A DNA stretch of 64,000 bases from Plantago ovata (GCA_028274465.1 CM051456.1:91126753-91190752), one strand, 5' to 3'; numbered from the stretch's first letter, positions 1-14,400 are shown. A program made the numbers and translations. The notes: a model not told the origin generated them from the letters alone.

Positions 1-2339
1 AGAATCCAATCATTGATCTTACCATGTCTAACAGGGTTCGATTCCTCCTCTCAGACACACCGTTTAACTGTGGTGTTCCAGGAGGAGTCCATTGCGATTG
101 AATCCCATTTTCCTTCAAGTAATCGATAAATTCTTCACTAAGGTATTCACCTCCTCGATCCGATCGAAGAGTGACTATCCTTAGGTTCAATTCATTCTCG
201 ACCTCATTCCTAAACTCCTTGAATTTCCCAAAGGTCTCGGATTTATTCTTCATAAGAAAGATATATCCATACCTTGAGAAATCGTCAGTAAAGGTAACGA
301 AGTAAGGATAACCCCCACGCGCATGGACTTTAAACGGTCCACATACATCGGTATGTATGAGCTCTAGGAACGAACACCTTGTCCAACAAAAGGTTTGTTC
401 GTCATCTTACTCTTAACACAAGATTCACATGTACCATATGATTCGAAATCAAATGGTTCTAAGTAGTCCAACTTCCTTAGTCTTTGAATCCGTGTTTCAT
501 TGATATGGCCTAGCCTACAATGCCATAGATAAGATGGATTATTCTTCTTACTTGAAGACGGTTGTTTGTTATGTATTTGAAATAAAGGTTGACTACTTTG
601 CAAAATATATAAACCATTCACCAAGCGAGCCTTTCCATAATACTGATCATTTAATGAAAAATAACAAGTATTATTCGCAAATCGAAAGGAAAAAACCCAT
701 ATTGTCTAACAATGGAATGGAAATAATATTTCTGACAATGGATGGAACAAAATAAACATTATCAAGTTCTAAACATTGTCCCGAAGGTAAATCTATCTTG
801 CTGCGTCCAACGCGTTTGGCTGCAACTAGATTGCCGTTCCCAACATGCAAGTCGATTTCACCTCGCTTGACTAGCCTGTGATCAATTAGCCCCTGCACAT
901 TATTACAAATGTGTGAGCCACAGGCTGTATCTAATACCCAACCATTGGAGTCAAAAGTAGTCATGTTCATTTAAATAACAAACATACCTGAGCCAGAAGC
1001 TGATGACTTCTTGGCCTGATCTGCCCTAAGCTTAGGGCAATCTTTCTTCCAATGTCCTTTCTGCTTACAGAAAAGACATTCATCTGTGCGCACCGTTCCA
1101 CTTCTCTTGAACTTCCTTTTCTGGTTCGGACGCTTAGGCTTATCACTCCAAGTGTTAGCCTTGGCTCCCGACTTTCCCTTACCCTTAGCACCTTTGCTTT
1201 TCGAGTTCGAGTTAGACGGTTGCCCAACAAGCATGATCGACTTTTCCTTCTTAGGAAGAGTTTGATCATATGTCTCAGCAGATTATGAAGTTCAGGCAGT
1301 GTGACGTCTTTCGCATTCATCGTGTAATTAATGATGAACTGCGAATACGAACTCGGCAATGATTGAAGGACAAAGATCACCATGATCATGTTCTCTAGCT
1401 TAACGCCGGTATTGGCAAGCTTTTCAAAGAGACCAATCATTTTGAGAACATGCTCAGACATGTTCCCTCCGTCACTGAGCTTGCACCTGTGTGTCTTTGA
1501 TCAAATCAAATTCAACACTTCTAGCTGTCGTCTAAAGAGCGACTCAGATGTTTCAACATCTCATACGGCAACATGCTTTCATGTTGCCTCTGCAGCTCAT
1601 TGCTCATTGCCGCCAGATAATACACTGCGCGAATTAGCATCCTCAGATGCTTATCAGACCTTGCCTTGTTGGCTTGATTCCAAGCAGCAACTGATCACAG
1701 TCTGATTTTCGGGGCACACGGAATGACCTCGCCCAGACGTACTCAATCTTTTCGTACCCTGCACCAAACGTATATCCTGATCCAATCTAGGAGTTTGGTC
1801 CGGTTAAAATTTGCTTCTCCAAGACAGCACGGAGCGAGATACTCACCATATCTAATATCCTAAGGAGAAATAATATAGAACGAAAACAAAAATCAACTAT
1901 TGAAATATTCATTTCAAATACAAGTCAACATAATAAAAACAAAGTCTTTAGCTGTTTAGCTCCCACTATTTTCACATATGCTTGCCCCCACAACAAACAC
2001 CGGGTAATGTCCAACAAGTTACCGTAGTGGCCAGATCCAAATCCATATTATGCCCTACTCCAACGGGGGTGGTCGCCATAGATAATATGAGCGGTAGGAC
2101 TAGTAAGACTATCCAATTGGTCACGCAACTCGGGGTGTAAATCTAATTTAACCCGATGCCCTACATATTGCACCTATCGAGGTCGCTAAATACAATATGC
2201 CGTAAGTCATAACCATAGGCTTACTCTAAGTGACGATTACTGCGAGTCTTGTATAGACGAGTCGCCAAGACAAGAAAACGAAATGAAGTTCAAAATTAAA
2301 GCACCCGAGGGAAAGCATCTCAGAAATCAGCATATATAA

Positions 2340-2482
2340 TATATATCATATCTAAAGATATATGATGATAGAGATATAGATAGAATAGGAGATGATATAG
2401 CTATATATATATATATCTATTATATCATAGATATAATATATATATTATATATTATATATATATATATATCTATTCTTATATT
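2340..2482. repeat. AT-rich / (TA)n tract
   Basis: Degenerate TA dinucleotide repeat inside the Copia leader. It corresponds to the longer (TA)n tract at 4979-5156 in the second copy. Confidence 0.9.
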
Positions 2483-3271
2483 TTTCCGTCCTTCTATTGG
2501 TTGGGGCCTTGTAGTTGAGGTTGTTTCGTCATCTACAAACAATAAGGGCGCGCCTACCCATCATGCATGAACGGTCTACACGGTAATGGATGCCGCCTAT
2601 CCATTCTAGTTCTAAACGCGGTCAAGCATCTAATGGGTGCCGTCTACCCCATACATAACTATGCGGTCCGACATATAAGGAGGGCGCCGCCTACCTCGCA
2701 GCATAGGGTGCAACGGAAATGTAAAACATGGTATTTAAACATGCATTGTCAAACAATAGCATATTGAGCATATGAAACAAGTAGTAGCCTATGTGGATGA
2801 ACATGACTTCATAATTTCATTATGAAATTATAATCCCATACTTATAATTCTATGAAATAATTGAAAATTTGGACTAGATTGAACATTCGAAATTCTATTG
2901 ACCAAGTAGCAATTTTCGAACAAAACTCGAAGACTTAATTGTAATTTAAAAACCTTAGAGGTGAAATCTAAAATTCAAAAGTAGAAGGACTAATTTGCAA
3001 TAAACAATAAATTGTAATTACAAATAAGCCCTTTAACTTTATACTAATTTAAACTTAACGCCTCTAGTTTAAAACAATTACAATTAAATATATTTATATC
3101 CAATATAAAATTCAATCCTCAAACTACTTTCAAAATTCGATTTGGGTCCAACCCAAAAATATATTATATTTTTTTTATTAAACGTGGACGGGACTTAGTC
3201 CCGGCCCCCTTCCCGGTGCCCGCGGCACGCGGGTACCGGACGCCGCGGGTGCAGGCGCCCGGCGCCCCAGG

Positions 3272-3371
3272 NNNNNNNNNNNNNNNNNNNNNNNNNNNNN
3301 NNNNNNNNNNNNNNNNNNNNNNNNNNNNNNNNNNNNNNNNNNNNNNNNNNNNNNNNNNNNNNNNNNNNNNN
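3272..3371. other. Assembly gap (100 N) with a likely false duplication to its right
   Basis: Exactly 100 Ns interrupt a GC-rich repeat. The sequence after the gap (from 3372) restarts at a point matching about 716 and then repeats the whole 716-3271 tract up to about 5980 with many one- and two-base differences, mostly in short homopolymers. The 100-N length is the usual placeholder for a gap of unknown size. The simplest reading is one Copia interior assembled twice at different consensus quality. A true tandem duplication is possible but less likely. Confidence 0.8.
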
Positions 3372-4977
3372 ATGAATAATATTTCTGACAATGGATGGAA
3401 CAAAAAAACATTATCAAGTCTAAACCATTGTCCCGAAGGGGTACATCTATCTTGCTGCGCAACGCGTTTGGCTTTTGCAACGGATGCCGTCCCAACATGC
3501 AAGTGATGTCAATCCTGCTTGACTAGCCTTGATCATTAGCCCCTGCACATTATTACAAATGTGTGAGCCAAGGCGTTCTAATACCCAACCATGGAGTCAA
3601 ACGTAGTCAGTTCATTCATAACAACATCCTGAGCCAGAAGGATGACTTCTTGGGCCTGATCTGCCTAAGCTTAGGGCAATCTTCCTTCCAATTGTCCTTT
3701 TCTGCTTACAGAAGAAAAGACATTTCATCTCTGCGCACCGTTTCGCTTCCACTTCCTTCTGTTCGGACACTAATTGGGCTTCACTCACTGTTTAGCCTTG
3801 GCTCCAGAATTCCCTTACCCTCTAGCACCTTTGCTTTTCGGTTTCGAGTTAGACGGTTGCCCAACAAGCATGATCGAATTTTCCTTCTTAGGCAGAGTTG
3901 ATCATATGTCTTCAGCGATTATGAAGTTCAGGCAGTGTGACGTCTTTCGCATTCATCGTGTATATAATGATGAACTGCGAATACGAACTCGACAATGATT
4001 GAAGGACCAAAGATCACCATGATCTTGTTCTCTAGCTTACGCCGGTATGGCAAGCTTTTCAAAGAGACCAATCATTTTGAGAACATGCTCAGACATGTTC
4101 CCTCCGTCACTGAGCTTGCACCTGTGTTGTCTTTGATCAATCAAATCAACACTTCTAGCTGTCGTCTTAAAGAGCGATCAAGATGTTTCCACATCTCATA
4201 CGGCAACATGCTTCATGTTGCCTCTGCAGCTCATTGCTCATTGCCGCCAGCCATTAATACACTGCGCGAACCTTAGCATCCTCAAGATGCTATCAGACCT
4301 TGCCTTGTGGCTTGATTCCAAGCAGCAACCTGATCAGCAGTCTGATTTCGGGGCACACGGGAATGACCTCGTCCAGGACGTACTCATCTTTTCGTACCTC
4401 AGCACCAACGTATATTCCTGATCCATCTAGGAAGTTTGGTCCGGTTTAAAATTTGCTTCTCCAAGACAGCACGGAGCGAGATACTCGCCATATCTAATAT
4501 CCTAAGGAGAAATAATATAGAACGAAAACAATAAATCAACTATTGAAATATCATTTCTAAATACACAGTCAACATAACTAAACAACAAGGTCCTTTAGCT
4601 GTTTAGCTCCCACTATTTTCACATATGCTTGCCCTCACAACAAAATACGGGTAATGTCCAACAAGTTACCGTAGTGGCCAAGATCCAAATCCATATTATG
4701 CCATACTCCAACGGGGGTTGGTCGCATAGCATAATATGACCGGTAGGACTAGTAAGACTATCCAATTGCGTCACGCAACTCTTGGTTGTTAAATCTAATT
4801 TAACCCGATGCCCTACATATTGCACCTATCGAGGTCGCTAGATACAATATGCAGTAAGTCATAACCATAGGCTTACTCTAATTTGACGATTACTGCGAGT
4901 CTGTAAGACGAGGTCGCCAATACAAGAAAACGCAATGGAAGTTCAAAATTAAAGCACCTATGGAAAGCATCTCTGAA

Positions 4978-5158
<181 letters not shown>

Positions 5159-5875
5159 ATATTTCCGTACTTATATTGGTTGGGACTTGTAGCTTGAGGG
5201 TTGTTATCAGTCATCTACAACATATAAGGGCGCCGCCTACCCATCATGCATGAACGGTCTACACGTAATGGATGCCGCCTATCCATTCTAGTTCTAAACG
5301 CGGTCAAGCATATAATGGGTGCCGTCTACCCATACATAAATATGCGGTCCGACATATAAGAGGGCGCCGCCTACCCTCGCATGCATAGCGGTCGAACGGA
5401 ATGTAAAACATGGTATTTAAACATGCATTGTCAAACAATAGCATATTGAGCATATGAAACAAGTAGTAGCCTATGTGGATGACAAATGACTTCATAATTT
5501 CATTATGAAAATTATAATCCCATACTTATAATCTCTATGAAATAATTGAAAATTTGGACTAGATTGAACATTCGAAAATTCTATTGACCAAGTAGCAATT
5601 TTCGAAAACTCGAAGGACTTAATTGTAATTTTAAAAACCTTAGAGGTGTTAAATTTAAAATTCAAAAGTAGAAGGACTAATTTGCAATAAACAATAAATT
5701 GATAAATTACAAATAAGCCCTTTAACTTTATACTAATTAAACTTAACGCCTCTAGTTTAAAACAATTACAATTAAATCATATTTATATTCCAAATATAAA
5801 ATTCAGTCCTCAAAACTTTCAAAATTCGATTTTGGGTCCAACCCGAAAATATATATATTTTTTTTTTATAAAACG

Positions 5876-6180
5876 TGGGACGGGACCTAGTCCCGCCCCC
5901 TCCCGGTGCCCGCGGCCCCGGGAGCCCGGGGCCGCGGCACGCGGGTACCGGACGCCGCGGGTGCAGGCGCCCGGTGCCCCAGGCCCCGGGCACCTGCGTG
6001 CGCAGGCGCTGCCCGCGGCACGGGCGCCTAGCGCCCGTGCCGCAGGCAGGGCGCCTGCGGTACCGCAGGCGCCCGAGCGCCTGCGTCCCGCAGGCCCCGG
6101 ACGCCTGCGGCACGCAGGCCCCGGGCGCCTGCTCCGCAGGCGGCCGGCCGCCGCTTGCGTCGCGCAAGCGGCCCCGGTCA
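5876..6180. repeat. GC-rich palindromic repeat tract in the Copia leader
   Basis: About 300 bp of very GC-rich sequence is built from variants of a unit around GGCGCCTGCGG and CGCAGGC, arranged so that both strands read alike. Its start also appears at 3182-3271, cut by the gap. It lies between gag and the primer-binding site. Long open frames on both strands here arise from base composition and are not genes. Confidence 0.85.
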
Positions 6181-6357
6181 AAAAATATATATATTAAAAT
6201 TTTTTTTTTTTGAAAAATATAAATTCTAAATTTATATATAAAAAACAAAACTTTTGAAAATCGAATTCATCATAGAATCAATTGCATCCACATATCTACA
6301 AAATCATACAATATATATACGTATATACGTAATCAATTAACTTGGCTCTGATACCAC

Positions 6358-8447
6358 TGTAAGAAAATATGGTCAGAGTTACCCCTAGGGTACGCAGCGG
6401 AATTTTAAAAATTTTCTTAACATACTGGTTAATTGATTATGCATATGTCGTATATATATAAACACGTCAATTAGAAGACTAACCTTACTTCCAAAGCAGC
6501 TTCCAAGTCTTCGTAATATTCCGGTGTATCTTCTCCTTCGTCGAAGTCGAAGATATCTACAATACTCTGTATATCTGCAAGACAATAAGAGTTAGTTTCC
6601 AGCTCCTAGAACCTCAACCTTGGTATCCACGGATGAACAGCCTATCGGAAGAATGCTAGGATATTCTTTATGTGACCAAGAAGACGGGGCGGCAATTCCC
6701 TCCGGTGGCGGTGTGCGCACGCGTGAGGCTATGGGAGGAGGGGAGTGTTTTTATTTTCTCTAAGAAAACTGGGTAGAATAACTGTGTATCAAAATCACAC
6801 GTAAAATCGTATGTCAAACTCTCTCCAATAGTCTACTATATATAGTAGTCTATAGAAGCCTAAAGCATAAGCAATTAGACTTCGTAAAGGAATAAGAATC
6901 TAATTCTTATCGCACAAGGAAACCAATATCAAGTCTAGATTCATTCCCAATCAAATCAAAACTCAATCAGGAAAATCTAACTTATCCCTTGGACTTCTAA
7001 TAGAGGAAGGAGTCGAAGTCCTTCCCCTACCCTGCCAAGCGCGCGCGCGCGCCTGTCCTACGGGACGTGGGTCCCACTTTTGGGACCCACATATATTTCT
7101 AAGGCAATCCAAACTCCAAGTAGATTTTGCCCAAGTGCATATGTTAATTCTAAATTAACATATCCTTTACAATCAAACCTCCATTATATTTCCAAAATAT
7201 AATCTTTAATTGTATTTACATAAAATACAATTAATTAGCCAATTCAATTAATAATTCCAAATAATTAATTGAGCCACCAATTATTATAATTAATTCCAAA
7301 TTAATTATAATCCATCAATCACAATTAATTTCAAATTAATTGCGATTCCATCTTCAAGGATATTCTGATAGGCTGAATCACCACATAGTGTGACCCATAG
7401 GGCCTCACCGTATTAAGCAAGTCCTAGACTAGGCAACATGGAATTCCTAGACGGTTCCATTTGCAATATTAATACGTGAGGAGTTTGAGAGGTTTCTCAA
7501 AGCTAACCCTTTCGTTGCGAAGCCTGTTGCGCTCAACGCGGAGATGGTAACGTCCCTTCATCTGACTTGCTCGAATGTATCTAGGATCGATGAAGTGTCT
7601 ATCCCAATAATACATCCACGGGCGTCTCAGGGAGTTGCTTGGTTAAGATATACTTATGACCATCATAATATATCATTTGCACTGGCCAGTGACTTTACCA
7701 ACACAACTATGCAGACTACGAGCAGTGCTCTCCTGTGCTACACTTGAGAGATGAATCCTTCACAGAATCACTTATCACCCCCATTTGTATTTAGCCATAA
7801 TGCTGGATCGTGTCTTAGGTCAACTGCTTATTCAGAGCTGACATCGACGGGTCCACCAAGGATATGGAGCAACAAATGTGATGATAAAGTCCTGTAAGTA
7901 CAAAGGACGAATGGCATCACTTTGACAACTCACCGGTTCCCATAGACACGTCGGTGTAGAGTATACATCGATGGGATTGTCCGGTGGGTACTTCCATTGT
8001 TCGATAAAGCTTCTTCGAACAACTATGCGCAGTTATGGGAACGTTCCTTGATTGTCCAACAATCCGTTCCGTGGCCGTGGGATCGGCTCACACTTGCTCC
8101 AACAAGTATAACCTCCACGCATACTAGTCTTGTCAGGTTCATTCAGACCCCCACATCCGAGATGTACCACGACTAGGGAGAGTTTGGGATAGATGATAAC
8201 TCACATAGCTCCCACTAACTGTGTGATCGGTCATCTATCCGAGGGGACATGTTCAGTATCAATACAGACAGCAATATAGATATGACATGCTGCAGCCTGG
8301 TGTAATATAAATATGAAAGCGATACTCAACAGTAAAATGAAACAAACATATATTATATTACGTTGACCTGTGTAATAGTACATATATGTCCTCTACAAGG
8401 GCACCATGCCCTTAGTAAGGACTGTCTCTAGGACATATACACTATCA
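6358..8447 (-). repeat. 5' LTR of the Copia element (about 2.09 kb)
   Basis: The ends are TG...CA. The left boundary abuts the tRNA-Met primer-binding site after one spacer base, and the right boundary is fixed by matching the solo LTR at 41636-43715, which is the same family in opposite orientation and about 95% identical by eye. It contains a (GC)n run near 7040, a short acidic reading segment near 6500-6560 (minus strand), and a downstream GTAAGG that looks like a 5' splice site. Confidence 0.9.
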
Positions 8448-11412
8448 CACTTCTGTCCAAGGAATGCGACAAGACCTCGACGGGCACATTGCCCAGCGCA
8501 ACCGCGATTGGGAGATATTTGAGGAGCATCGCCGAGAGGATAGGCAAGCAAGGTGGGAGCAACAACAGCTCATCCGTCAGCAACATGAGGCTCTACAGCA
8601 GTCCAATGTTCTCCTGTCTGACATGTGGAGGGACTATTATGGGGATTACAATCCCGATAACTAGTCTTTTCACATGACCACTCTCAGCCAACCGAGGCCA
8701 AACCGTTCGGTAACATCTAGTATCACTTCTTATTACTCATTCTCTTTTGCAAGGGACTAGCTCAAGTTTCATAAGGGGGATGGGATGTGAACCGTGATGT
8801 TAAGTATTGTTTGGCTTTGTGTTGATTGGTATCTTGTTTTTTCGTTTGCATTTGCATTTGCACGTTTACTGCTTTCTTAGTTTTAGTTGCATACACTACA
8901 TTCATCCTAGGATAGTCTTGCATGTTTTATGTGGAGTTTATTGCCAAATTTTTTGAACTTTTTTATTGGGTAGATTAACTAACTATGACATTAATCATAT
9001 GCTTCATTTCTATGAATTTGTTTGAGGTTTTTCTCGCTTGACTTGTCACATTTGTGTATTGCACTTAGTTAAGCTTGGTAGTCTCGACATCACTTAGTGG
9101 TGTTTTCTCTACTGCGGTTCACGAAGGCCTTTATAATAGGATGATGCATGTTAGGGTCTTATGGTTGTTTTCCCGAGTAATTATGTACCTAAGAGGCAAC
9201 AAGTCTTCACCATGCTTTGAGATTGCTAAATGCCTAGGAAGGAGGTAGTGTGAGATTGTGTGATCGTTTGTTTGCAACCTATTCTTTCGAATAGGTTTGG
9301 GGAGGGGGTTACGCCATCATTAGACTTGTTTTCCGTTTTTCAATTTTGTGTTGTGAGTTTTATTTTTCTTTTTTCGTAAACTTTGAACTCCAACCTATTC
9401 TTTCGAATAGGTTTGGGGAAGTCGTTCGTGAGTCATTTTTGTTTCTTTTTCGTTATGCTACTGCAGGCTAAAAAAAAATCGAAAAAAAAAGAGAAAAAAG
9501 AAAAATTCCAGAAAAAGGAAAAAAAAACTGGAAAAGAAAAAAAGAAAGAAAAAAAAAGAGAGAAAAAGACCCCAAAAAAGCAAAGAAGGGCCCAAAAAAA
9601 AGAGCCAAAAAGCAGTTTAGCAAAGTGTTGTCTCATTTTTCAATTCTTGTAATGTTCGTAATCGTGTTGTAATTTTCTATTTTTTCTTTTTGATTGAGTG
9701 TCATCTGTTCTAGACCACCCTCGTCCTGCCATTGAGGAAGTGGTGAATAGCTTAAGATTTGCTTGAGAGATGGGTAGAATAGAGGAGTGCTATCTTTTAT
9801 AGGGAACCCTCCTTCGTTTCATGAGAGCCAGTATTGGTTCGACCTCTTTGAGGAAAAGTCTTAACTTGGTGAACAGTAGTAAGTCCTCAGTTTCATAGGC
9901 ACGGGACAACCATTCGTATTCTAACATGTTTCATTACGTCGTCACTGACTAGGTCCAGGTAGAGAATGTTACGAGAGACTATCTTGTCTTGACAAAGTGC
10001 TTATGTGAATGTGTATGAGTCAATCGAGACATTCTTCAACCTATATTCATGTTATGATTTGTATGGTTTTTGTTCATATGTTTTTTGATAGATTCAGTAG
10101 ATTAGTTCATTTTCATTAGGCATGAGACTCCAATTTTTGTGTTGCATTGTTTTTTGCATTAGAGTCTAGCTTAGTTGCTTGAGGACAAGCAAAGGTTCGG
10201 TTTCGGGAGTTTGATGAATGTGTATTTTACACTTTCATTTGAGTCTTTTTCACCTATTTTAGCTATCCTCTATGTTAATTTAGCTATATTTTAGTGCATT
10301 TTATTAGAATAGTGTCACGTTTTCCTTTAGTTTGTATTTTACAGGTTTTGGGTGAAAAACGAGGTTTTCCTGGCAATTATACTGAAGTAGACAAGGAATT
10401 GGTGTTCCGAAGGCCTAATTGGAGTATCTGAAAGATTCCGGATAGGATTTGAAGTCTAGAGGTCTAGTCTGAAGGCTAAAAGGTCACTAGAAGGCAAAAA
10501 CCGAGTCCGAAAAGGGGAAGAAATCCAAAAACGGGTCGAAAACGCGTATCTGGCCGAAAAACACTCCCGGGCGAGTCGCCCGGGACGTGGGGCGAATCGC
10601 CCCACACCAGGCGAATCGCCCGGTGTGTGGGACCCTTCGCCCCACACCTCCCGAATACCTATATATAGTTGCTCAATTTTCTCCATTTTTCATACTTTTC
10701 CAGACCTTTTCTCTCACCTTTCTCAGTAGTTTTAGGTAGGAATTCTCCAGAGCCTGTTCTGGGGGTTCTTAGCTTAGGAGATACTTTTTCTTAGCGTTTT
10801 GGAGCTTGTAAGATCGCGATTCTTCGGAGATTGACAACCTTTGGTAACATTGTATCTTACAGTTTTTCTATTTATATTTATATATCTTTCATCATGTTTT
10901 CATTCATTCGTGGTATGATTTCTGTTGATTGCATGACATCTATGAGTAGCTAAACTTCTCGTTGGTGATAGTATGTGATTTCTTAGCGAAGGGTTAATAA
11001 TTATGCTAATGGCTATATCGCGCATTATACTCTGAGTTATTACTTTATTTCTTTGATCTATCTAAAACCTCTATCTTCGTAGTGTTGAATAATTACGGAA
11101 CACAATTGGACAATTCATTGATCAAAGATCTCCATGCAAGACCGAGGAATTTATGCATGATTATTAACCTGCTATGCTTTGAATGACCATACTATCACCA
11201 ATCTCCATTATCTGTTAAGAAAAACCTTTGCTAAGTCATCTGCTGTTTTTATATTCTTAAGTTAGATTAGATAAAGCTAGTTATAGTCCTTAGAGATCGA
11301 CACTCGAGGTTATTTTACTGCTACACTACGGTTTTCGTTGTAGTTGTGAATTGCCTTTGGCTAAATACAATTTATTTGATCAATTAGAATCTGACAAATT
11401 CCCCGTTCATCA
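8448..11412 (+). mobile_element. Ty3/Gypsy LTR retrotransposon, 3' end (Athila-like?)
   Basis: This is the 3' part of a plus-strand element: the last stretch of its interior (8448-10211) and its 3' LTR. The interior starts with the tail of a coding frame (8464-8664, charged and Gln-rich, ending in DYYGDYNPDN), then about 1.5 kb of non-coding 3' region with poly-purine runs, and the block before the LTR that is common in plant Gypsy elements (GAGGACAAGCAAAGGTTCGG). The rest was displaced by the Copia insertion and lies left of the window. It entered the SIRE-like element, whose sequence resumes at 11413. The Athila label is tentative; the Gypsy call rests on the 3' architecture, since no reverse transcriptase is visible. 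Confidence 0.6.
10212..11412 (+). repeat. 3' LTR of the Gypsy element (about 1.2 kb)
   Basis: The LTR starts TGATGAA and ends TTCATCA, a perfect 7-bp terminal inverted repeat. The right boundary was placed where the sequence becomes alignable to the SIRE-like element (GTGCTTTCCACAACC, also at about 50900). A TATA-like ATATATAG lies near 10664, after a GC-rich segment with repeated gGGCGAaTCGCCc palindromes (10565-10650). Confidence 0.7.
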
Positions 11413-14400
11413 TGTGCTTTCCACAACCACTGTCAAAGTGCCAGATTGCATCGTTTGTCTCGGTGGCTGAAGTCTGCACAATCAAGAGCAAACAAGTTAA
11501 TTATCCAATATTGGATGTCCATTAACATGTTCAAGAATGCGTCCAGTGGAAACCCAAGTCTTAAGTTTTTCAACTTTGACTTGTTTTCTACTTGCTGAGG
11601 AACTAGGAGGTTTTGAGCTAAAAGACTTTTGATTCGTGCTGATCAAATCCACTTTCTGATGTGGTGTTTTGCTCGGTTGACCTTTTTGCTGAACATACTT
11701 CTCAGTAAGTTCTTTTCTAGCAAGGTTCCTTCTAGCCCTAGCATTTTGAGTCTTTTCAGAACTCTTAGGCTTGATTTTTTTCATCTCTTTGAAGTATCTT
11801 TGCTGACTTTGCTTATACTCGTGAAAAAGTTGAGTTTGCTTGGTTTTGAAACCGAGTCCACTTTTCGGAGAATGCTGAGCTTCTGTGTCAGCAACCTTAC
11901 TTGATTCAGGTTTGTCAGCAAAGGTCTTCAGATTACTTTTAGTCATCTTGCCTTTTGACTTAACAAATTGCTTTTCAGCAACTTGTTTGGCGGAATGCTT
12001 TACAACATCCTTTTTCTTTACATTTTGCTTTTCAGCAACCTGTTTTCCTTTTAAAGTCTTATTACTTTGAGTAGCAACAGCGGGCTTTACGGTCGTAGGT
12101 ACTTGATTGCATTTTTAAGCAACCTTAGATTGACCAAACTGATAGAGTTCTGGTTGACCACTATCAGTAGCACGTACAAAGGAAATCGGTGATTTGTCTT
12201 TACTCAAGATTATTACGTCATCACCTTCATACGTTGCACCTAAATCTTCTTTCTAAGATGGATCTCTCAAATAAGAGTTTAGTTCAGTCAGCGTATTACT
12301 TGCATCAGCATAAGATTTGAAATTGATTTTCATCTTTTTCATCACTTGGATTTCAGCAAGTAACTTTAGAATTGAGGACTGATACTCTTCCAATTCTATT
12401 GCCATTTGAGAATTCTTCTCTGTAGCTTCAGCAATCAACTTCTTTAGACGCCTTATTTCAGCATCCTTTTCTTCTGTCTCTTCCTCCTGCAAGACATACT
12501 TTTCAGTAGTCTGCTTGGTCAGAGTTTCAGCATTCTGTAGTTTCTCTTGCTGTTTGCTCAGAATTTTCTCAAATCTTTCGATTTCTTCTTGAATCTTGTC
12601 AAGGTCAATCTCGTCTTCACTTTCTGAGTCAGAGTCAGAGGTAGGATTGTTTACCTGACCGGCCATGAGGCAGAACTCGTAGTTTGACACATCTGGATAA
12701 GCTTCCATAGCTATTCCACAAACTTCCTTGCCAATCTCTACGTCAAGAGTGGCTTATTCATCGTCAGTGTCTGAGCTTTCTTCCTCATTGTCTTCGGAGC
12801 TAGTATCAATGCACAATGCATCAATTTTTGCTTGAAGCTTCTTCTTTTCTTCAGCAATAAAAGCTCTTTTGAACTTCTTCTTCTTTTCAGCAGATTTGCT
12901 TTTCAGCAAAGGACAATTTGCTTTGAAGTGTCCAGGCTTTTTGCAGTAAAAGCAGAGATCATTTCCAACTGCTGGTTCTTCTGATGAAGTTGCTTGCTGA
13001 GCTTGCTTGTTCAGCGAGCAAGTCTCATTCTTGTACTTATGGTAGTTGTTACCAAGATGCTTTTTCAGCTTCTCTTTTGCTTTTCGCCTTTCAAGTTCCT
13101 TACTGATGAATTTCTTCATGTTTTTAACAACCAAAGCATTTTCATCAGCAGGCTCTTTATCATTCTCCTTTTCAGAAGATGACGGCTTTGCAGCAAGAGC
13201 AATGTTTTGCGATTTTTCAGCAAACACATTTTCTCTTTGCTTAGTCTCGTAGTTGACAGTAGCAAGATGAGAGAACAACTTTGTTGGTGTAATGTCTGGC
13301 ATTCCTTGATTGTAGTAGAAGTTCTGAGTGTGGATCCATTCTTGGTTCAGACTTCTAATGATGGTTTTCACCTTCTCAGAATCTGAGTAAAGATTTCCAA
13401 CACCCAAGGCTGCCATCTCACTAATTAGAGTTGTGAATCTGAAGTCCAAGTCTTCCAGTGACTCATTTGTACCTTGTTTGAAGTTCTGGAACTTTAACTT
13501 CAACACTTCGAGTTTGTTTTCCTTGGTTTTGTCAGATCCAGCACAAAGATCTTGAACCATTTTCCAAGCTTCCTTAGCAGTTTTAGCACCCCACAGTTTG
13601 CACTGTATAGTATCCGGAGTTGATCGAATGATGATGTTTCTTGCTTGGCCATCAAGACGGAATCTCTTGGCTTCGTCGGAAGTCCATTCCTCTCTTGGTT
13701 TTGGAACGACAGTATCAACTGGTTCGCCTAAGATAGTTTCCTTTCCAGCTTCTGTGGTTTTGTGAGGAAAACTTCTTTCAACCTTAGTGATCTTGATAGG
13801 TCCATCATTAATGACAGTAAACATCTCATCACTAATGGCCTCAAGATGTAGCATCATGTTGTTTCGCCATTTTTCGTAGTTTTCCAGCTTCAGCAAGGGA
13901 GCGTCTCCTAAAGACATCCTGTCAGCATAAGACTAGCAAACTGATCAAGTGAGAGTGATTTACGGAAAGCACCTAAGGGGATCTAGGTTCAGTGCTGAAG
14001 GTTAAAGAACCTCCAGCTCTGCCACTTGTTGGTCCCTTTAAACAACAAGAAAAGACTAGAGGGGGGGTGAATGGTCCTTTCAAGCTTTCGTCGTTTAAAA
14101 ACTTTCTCAGCAAGTACTTATTACTTTTCAGTAATGAGTTTGCTGATACGTAACTTTCTCAGCAAGCGCAAGTTACTTCTCAGTAACTAGTTTTGCCGAT
14201 ACTTAAAATCAGAGAGCGGAAGTCTTTGATACAATAAGTGCTTTGTCAGTAAGTGATAGTTTCAGCAAGTGAAGTGAGTGACTGTGTACAGATAGATATG
14301 CTTTGCTGAAAACTAAATACAGTAAGTAAATCACACAAACACTTTTATAGTGGTATCTGAGAGTGGCGTAATCTCTCAACTAATCCACTTTGTCCTTTCT

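Noticed and set aside
5819-6213. Several overlapping Ala/Pro/Arg-rich frames on both strands
   Set aside because: They come from the GC-rich palindromic repeat, which lacks stops in all frames; codon usage is meaningless.
9383-9652. Lys-rich frame and its Phe-rich antisense
   Set aside because: A-rich run in the non-coding 3' region of the Gypsy element.
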